Source: Microcaldota archaeon
GTDB lineage: Archaea > Micrarchaeota > Micrarchaeia > Anstonellales > Bilamarchaeaceae
Direction of reading: 5' to 3'
Length of the DNA stretch: 7,148 bases
NCBI GenBank assembly: GCA_021823425.1
Contig: JAKANX010000048.1
Location: 1-7,148 of the forward strand
The notes beneath the pieces were generated by a model. That model had not been told where the DNA came from, made no database searches, and saw only the letters and a program-made list of their open reading frames with translations. A program made the position numbers and the translations under genes. Positions 5,386 to 7,148 of the stretch are shown in pieces. Each line of letters begins with the position of its first letter. The first letter of the stretch is position 1.

Positions 5386-5805
5386 ATGGAAGATAACATT
5401 TCACGCATCACCGTAAAAGTGCTGTCCATGGAGCAGCCGGCCTGCAAAAGGGCGCTCAAGATTTTCCTCCAAAAGGTGCCGCTTTCCGAGAATCAAATCG
5501 GCGAGCTCAAGAGCGTCGTGTACCTCCGTTCGGACGGGCTGCCCAGCGTGTTCGACGAATTCGAGGCGTGCAGGAAAGCGATAAGGTCCAAGGCGGGCGA
5601 ATTCCAGAGGGCCAGCGAGTTTGGGAAAGCCTCGCGCCTGCTTGAAGAGATACACGAGAGCATGTACGGCGGCGAAGGAGGGAAGTCCACGAGGGCTGAA
5701 ATAGAGAAGCGGGCCGCCAAAAACATTTCCAGGAACATCGACAACATCCTAGAGTTAATCGATTCGGGCAAGTTCGAGCGCGCGATGGACCTGATTATGC
5801 CCTGA
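5386..5805 (+). CDS. Small helical protein, unknown function
   Basis: This 139-residue soluble protein is predicted to be nearly all alpha-helical. It has helix-favouring stretches at about 15-30, 55-75, 78-93 and 104-137, joined by a glycine-rich turn (YGGEGG, 94-99). The C-terminal part (DNILELIDSGKFERAMDLI) resembles the second helix pair of a tetratricopeptide-like repeat. Two cysteines (20, 62) are present, with no metal-binding pattern. I do not recognise a family. It has its own promoter and lies between a nuclease gene and tRNA-His, so context gives little about its job. The start is supported by the TATA-to-ATG spacing. Confidence 0.68.
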   Translation: MEDNISRITVKVLSMEQPACKRALKIFLQKVPLSENQIGELKSVVYLRSDGLPSVFDEFEACRKAIRSKAGEFQRASEFGKASRLLEEIHESMYGGEGGKSTRAEIEKRAAKNISRNIDNILELIDSGKFERAMDLIMP

Positions 5806-5814
5806 ATGAATAAT

Positions 5815-5822
5815 TTTAAATA
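5815..5822 (+). promoter_or_regulatory. TATA box for the tRNA-His leader transcript
   Basis: TTTAAATA follows the stop of the small helical protein gene by ten bases and predicts a start near 5845. No protein gene begins downstream. The only downstream product is the leader and tRNA-His, and no TATA-like sequence lies 25-30 nt upstream of the tRNA itself. Confidence 0.5.
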
Positions 5823-5827
5823 ATGCG

Positions 5828-5852
5828 CGAGGAATTAATTAGCTAATCCTCG
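5828..5852. other. AT-rich hairpin between TATA box and leader RNA
   Basis: CGAGGA(A)TTA at 5828-5837 pairs with TAATCCTCG at 5844-5852, giving 9 bp with one bulged A, a 6-nt loop, and GTTTAG after it. It could end the mRNA of the small helical protein gene, or be a protein-binding inverted repeat at the next promoter. It spans the predicted start near 5845, so it would not fold intact in the leader RNA. Confidence 0.3.
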
Positions 5853-5985
5853 TTTAGCCGTCTTTAGGTTAAATGCGGCAAAGCCATATCGTGGCCACAA
5901 TCTGATTCGCCTGCTGGCGAATTCCTGTGGCTTCACATTGCGTTTTCAGGTTCGGAACCCGCGACGCGAAACAGAAAACTCATAT
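5845..5985 (+). ncRNA. Structured leader of tRNA-His, possible small RNA
   Basis: Three consecutive structures fill this stretch: GCCG...CGGC around a TTTA/TAAA stem at about 5857-5880; a long hairpin at 5891-5936 (GTG/CAC, GCCACA/TGTGGC, then ATTCGCC/GGCGAAT with loop TGCT); and a three-way arrangement at 5942-5979 (GTTTTC/GAAAAC enclosing GGTT/AACC and CGC/GCG). No C/D-box, H/ACA-box or open reading frame is evident. RNase P cleavage at 5986 would release it from the precursor as an RNA of about 140 nt. It may be a mere leader or a functional small RNA. Confidence 0.35.
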
Positions 5986-6100
5986 GGCCACAATGGCGTA
6001 ATGGTAGCGTGGGGGACTGTGGATCAGGACCGTATCCCGTTTCGGGTTTCCGGTTCTGAACAGCAATCCCTAGACCCGAGTTCGATTCTCGGTTGTGGCC
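5986..6100 (+). tRNA. tRNA-His (GTG anticodon) with a 43-nt intron
   Basis: The acceptor stem is GCCACAA (5987-5993) paired with TTGTGGC (6093-6099). The encoded G-1 (5986) and C73 (6100) form the extra pair that marks tRNA-His for histidyl-tRNA synthetase. The D arm is at 5996-6010. The anticodon stem GGGGA (6012-6016) pairs with TCCCT (6067-6071), and the anticodon GTG is at 6019-6021. The variable region is AGAC (6072-6075), and the T arm CCGAG/CTCGG encloses TTCGATT (6076-6092). CCA is not encoded. An intron interrupts the anticodon loop between positions 37 and 38. T-rich DNA (TTTCTTGTTTTC) follows and probably ends the transcript. Confidence 0.95.
6023..6065 (+). other. Archaeal tRNA intron with canonical bulge-helix-bulge
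   Basis: The 4-bp central helix is CTGT (6017-6020) with ACAG (6060-6063). It is flanked by 3-nt bulges GGA (6021-6023) and CAA (6064-6066), next to the anticodon stem on one side and an 8-bp intron helix (6024-6031/6052-6059, one G-U) on the other. Cutting after the second base of each bulge by the tRNA splicing endonuclease removes 43 nt and joins G37 to A38. The intron tip forms CCCG-TTT-CGGG (6036-6046). No protein is encoded in it. Confidence 0.9.
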
Positions 6101-6112
6101 TTTCTTGTTTTC
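6101..6112 (+). terminator. T-rich terminator of tRNA-His
   Basis: TTTCTTGTTTTC starts directly after C73. Archaeal RNA polymerase stops at such oligo-T tracts on the non-template strand without needing a hairpin. The convergent lipoprotein gene ends at 6158. Confidence 0.5.
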
Positions 6113-6157
6113 ACCAATCCTATATTCCCCAAAATCCAATCTAATGCCAGCTTGGCC

Positions 6158-6541
6158 CTACCTTATCCCAGTATCCACGTCAAGGTCCAGCCGCGTGGTC
6201 CTGTTCGCGCTCACGTTCGCCTCGTGCAGCGGAATCCGCCCGATTCCGCCGGGCTCAACTCCGACCATGTACGTTCCGGCAGGCAGCCTCACGCTGTAGA
6301 ATCCGGTCGCGTTGATTTTCGCAACGGCGACGGGCGAAGCCCCGTCATCTGAAAAAACAGTCACGTTCCTGCTCGCGTAAACCTGCGCGAGCCGCTCAGC
6401 GCTTATGTTGCACGGCTCCACGGGGCACAGCGGTCCGATTGTGACGTGGCCTGCGAGAACCCCATTTTCCTGCGCCGAACCGGCGCATCCTGCGAACAGG
6501 AGCGCGAGCGCAACCAGCACAGCCAAGTGCATTTTTTCCAT
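6158..6541 (-). CDS. Surface lipoprotein, probably glycosylated, beta-sandwich type
   Basis: This 127-residue protein starts with a signal peptide (about 5-18, strongly hydrophobic) ending in the lipobox FAGC, with Cys19 as the lipid anchor; the mature protein would begin CAGSAQ. It is therefore likely exported and attached to the outer face of the membrane. Five N-X-S/T sequons (Asn45, 59, 77, 109, 113) suggest heavy N-glycosylation, as on archaeal cell-surface proteins. The stretch NATGFYSVRLPAGTYMVGVEPGG (in pieces across 77-99) resembles the carboxypeptidase regulatory-like or Cna-B-like beta-sandwich, where a YSV-LPAGTY pattern is common. Cys39 and Cys44 may form a disulphide. A TATA-like TTTTTAA (6564-6570, minus strand) lies about 26 nt before the ATG. 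ATG at 6532 is an alternative start. Ligand and role are unknown. Confidence 0.78.
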   Translation of the reverse strand: MEKMHLAVLVALALLFAGCAGSAQENGVLAGHVTIGPLCPVEPCNISAERLAQVYASRNVTVFSDDGASPVAVAKINATGFYSVRLPAGTYMVGVEPGGIGRIPLHEANVSANRTTRLDLDVDTGIR

Positions 6542-6563
6542 GATTGGCTTGCGGTTTCCCGCC

Positions 6564-6570
6564 TTAAAAA
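6564..6570 (-). promoter_or_regulatory. TATA box of the surface lipoprotein gene
   Basis: On the minus strand this reads TTTTTAA, centred about 26 nt before ATG 6541, predicting a leaderless mRNA. It lies directly after the stop codon (6572-6574) of the preceding gene, so the lipoprotein gene probably has its own promoter even though the two genes run the same way. Confidence 0.5.
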
Positions 6571-6571
6571 T

Positions 6572-7148
6572 CTATCCAGTATGTTCGGTTCCCGGAGGGA
6601 AAACTTTCCTGCGCGCCGCATCCCTGAACAGCTGCGCGCTCTTGGACCACGCGTTCTCCTCCAGCAGCAGCCTCGTGCCCACCCTTATCCAGCCGATTAG
6701 CGGCTCCATGTAGCTGTCCCCTGTCTTTTCCAGCTCGTCCGCGACGTGCCACGGCTTTGTCCAAACGAGCAGCTCGGACGCGTGCGAAACATGCGCAATC
6801 GCCTTCTTCACGTCTCCCGCCCTGAGAAGCCTGTACGCATACCGCAATTCCTTTTTCGCATCGGCCTCCACTCCCTTGTCCTTGAGGCCCTTTCCTATTT
6901 CCTCCATTCTCATGAGCGAACCCGGGTGCCCTGCGGAAATGAGCTTGATTAGCGTTTCCATCTTCTTGGAATTCTCCAAATCCCGCTTCCAGAGCCCCTG
7001 CGAGCCGTACGTGTATCTTCCGATTGAATCAGCCCAGCCGCCGAGCAGCCGCACGAGCGCGCCGTCCCTCGCAGCCCGCAGCGAGCACTCCCTCAGCCCG
7101 TTGTAAGCCATAATCCTTGCGGCCTCGCCGTCCCTCCACGACCCCGAC
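6572..7148 (-). CDS. Alpha-helical repeat-like protein, 5' end outside window
   Basis: The frame is open from the right edge (SGSWRDGEAARI before the first in-window ATG at 7111) and ends at TAG 6572-6574. The residues before that ATG read as coding, so the start is probably outside the window. The visible 190 or so residues are helical: a Lys/Glu-rich helix, then AYRLLRAGDVKKAIAHVSHASELL, then a longer helical region (WHVADELEKTGDSYMEPLIGWIRVGTRLLLEENAWSKSAQLFRDAARRK). The spacing of small and hydrophobic residues resembles tetratricopeptide-type helix pairs. No catalytic motif, signal sequence or membrane helix is visible. A binding role is likely but unproven. It is 30 bases upstream of the lipoprotein gene, on the same strand. 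Confidence 0.72.
   Translation of the reverse strand, partial: SGSWRDGEAARIMAYNGLRECSLRAARDGALVRLLGGWADSIGRYTYGSQGLWKRDLENSKKMETLIKLISAGHPGSLMRMEEIGKGLKDKGVEADAKKELRYAYRLLRAGDVKKAIAHVSHASELLVWTKPWHVADELEKTGDSYMEPLIGWIRVGTRLLLEENAWSKSAQLFRDAARRKVFPPGTEHTG

Noticed and set aside
5891..5936. A second, degenerate tRNA upstream of tRNA-His
   Set aside because: The acceptor-like stem matches tRNA-His, but there is no TTCRANN T-loop, no D arm and no anticodon arm; the inner hairpin has a TGCT tetraloop.
5938..6144. Frames crossing the tRNA-His gene on both strands
   Set aside because: They cover the tRNA and its flanks and have no start signals or domain-like sequence.
1..7148. CRISPR array, insertion sequence or integrase
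   Set aside because: No regularly spaced 24-37-nt repeats, no transposase or recombinase motifs and no paired terminal inverted repeats were seen.

Overview
The window reads as archaeal chromosome. The evidence is a tRNA-His gene with a canonical bulge-helix-bulge intron and an encoded G-1/C73 pair, a short XPF/Hef-type ERCC4 nuclease, an archaeal-type MBL/beta-CASP nuclease, and AT-rich TATA boxes lying 26-27 nt upstream of start codons, as in leaderless archaeal genes. Coding DNA is GC-rich, and the promoters stand out as AT islands. Short proteins, many without a recognisable family, and a short XPF without a helicase would fit a DPANN-type lineage, but that placement is only a guess.

Layout. 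Positions 1-945 (+) hold the 3' part of an alpha-helical repeat-like protein. Positions 946-1309 carry no convincing gene but contain several long perfect stems closed by a terminal stem, a candidate structured RNA. Positions 1310-1750 (-) encode a coiled-coil plus winged-helix regulator. Its promoter at about 1909-1918 is followed by three ATCATG repeats at exact 11-bp spacing and a leader with two strong hairpins. Positions 1979-2440 (-) encode a small lipoprotein-like protein with a TATA box inside a perfect 14-bp palindrome. Positions 2534-3767 (+) hold a two-gene unit: a UPF0175-like helix-turn-helix protein and a large PIN-domain protein. It is followed closely by the ERCC4 nuclease (3787-4440), then the MBL/beta-CASP nuclease (4477-5355) and a small helical protein (5386-5805), the last two each with its own TATA box. 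Next come a structured 140-nt leader and intron-containing tRNA-His (5986-6100). On the minus strand, 6158-6541 encodes a lipoprotein rich in N-glycosylation sequons, and 6572-7148 is the end of another helical protein that runs off the window.

How the parts may work together. The central plus-strand block is a nucleic-acid module: a PIN ribonuclease-like protein with an HTH partner, a structure-specific DNA nuclease and an MBL nuclease. The regulator at 1310-1750 may control itself through the phased repeats beside its TATA box. The tRNA-His gene has no TATA box at the usual distance, so it is probably transcribed from the promoter at 5815-5822, which makes the structured leader part of the precursor. 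The two most unusual regions are the multi-stem element at 963-1277 and the tRNA-His leader, which repeats the tRNA acceptor-stem sequence.
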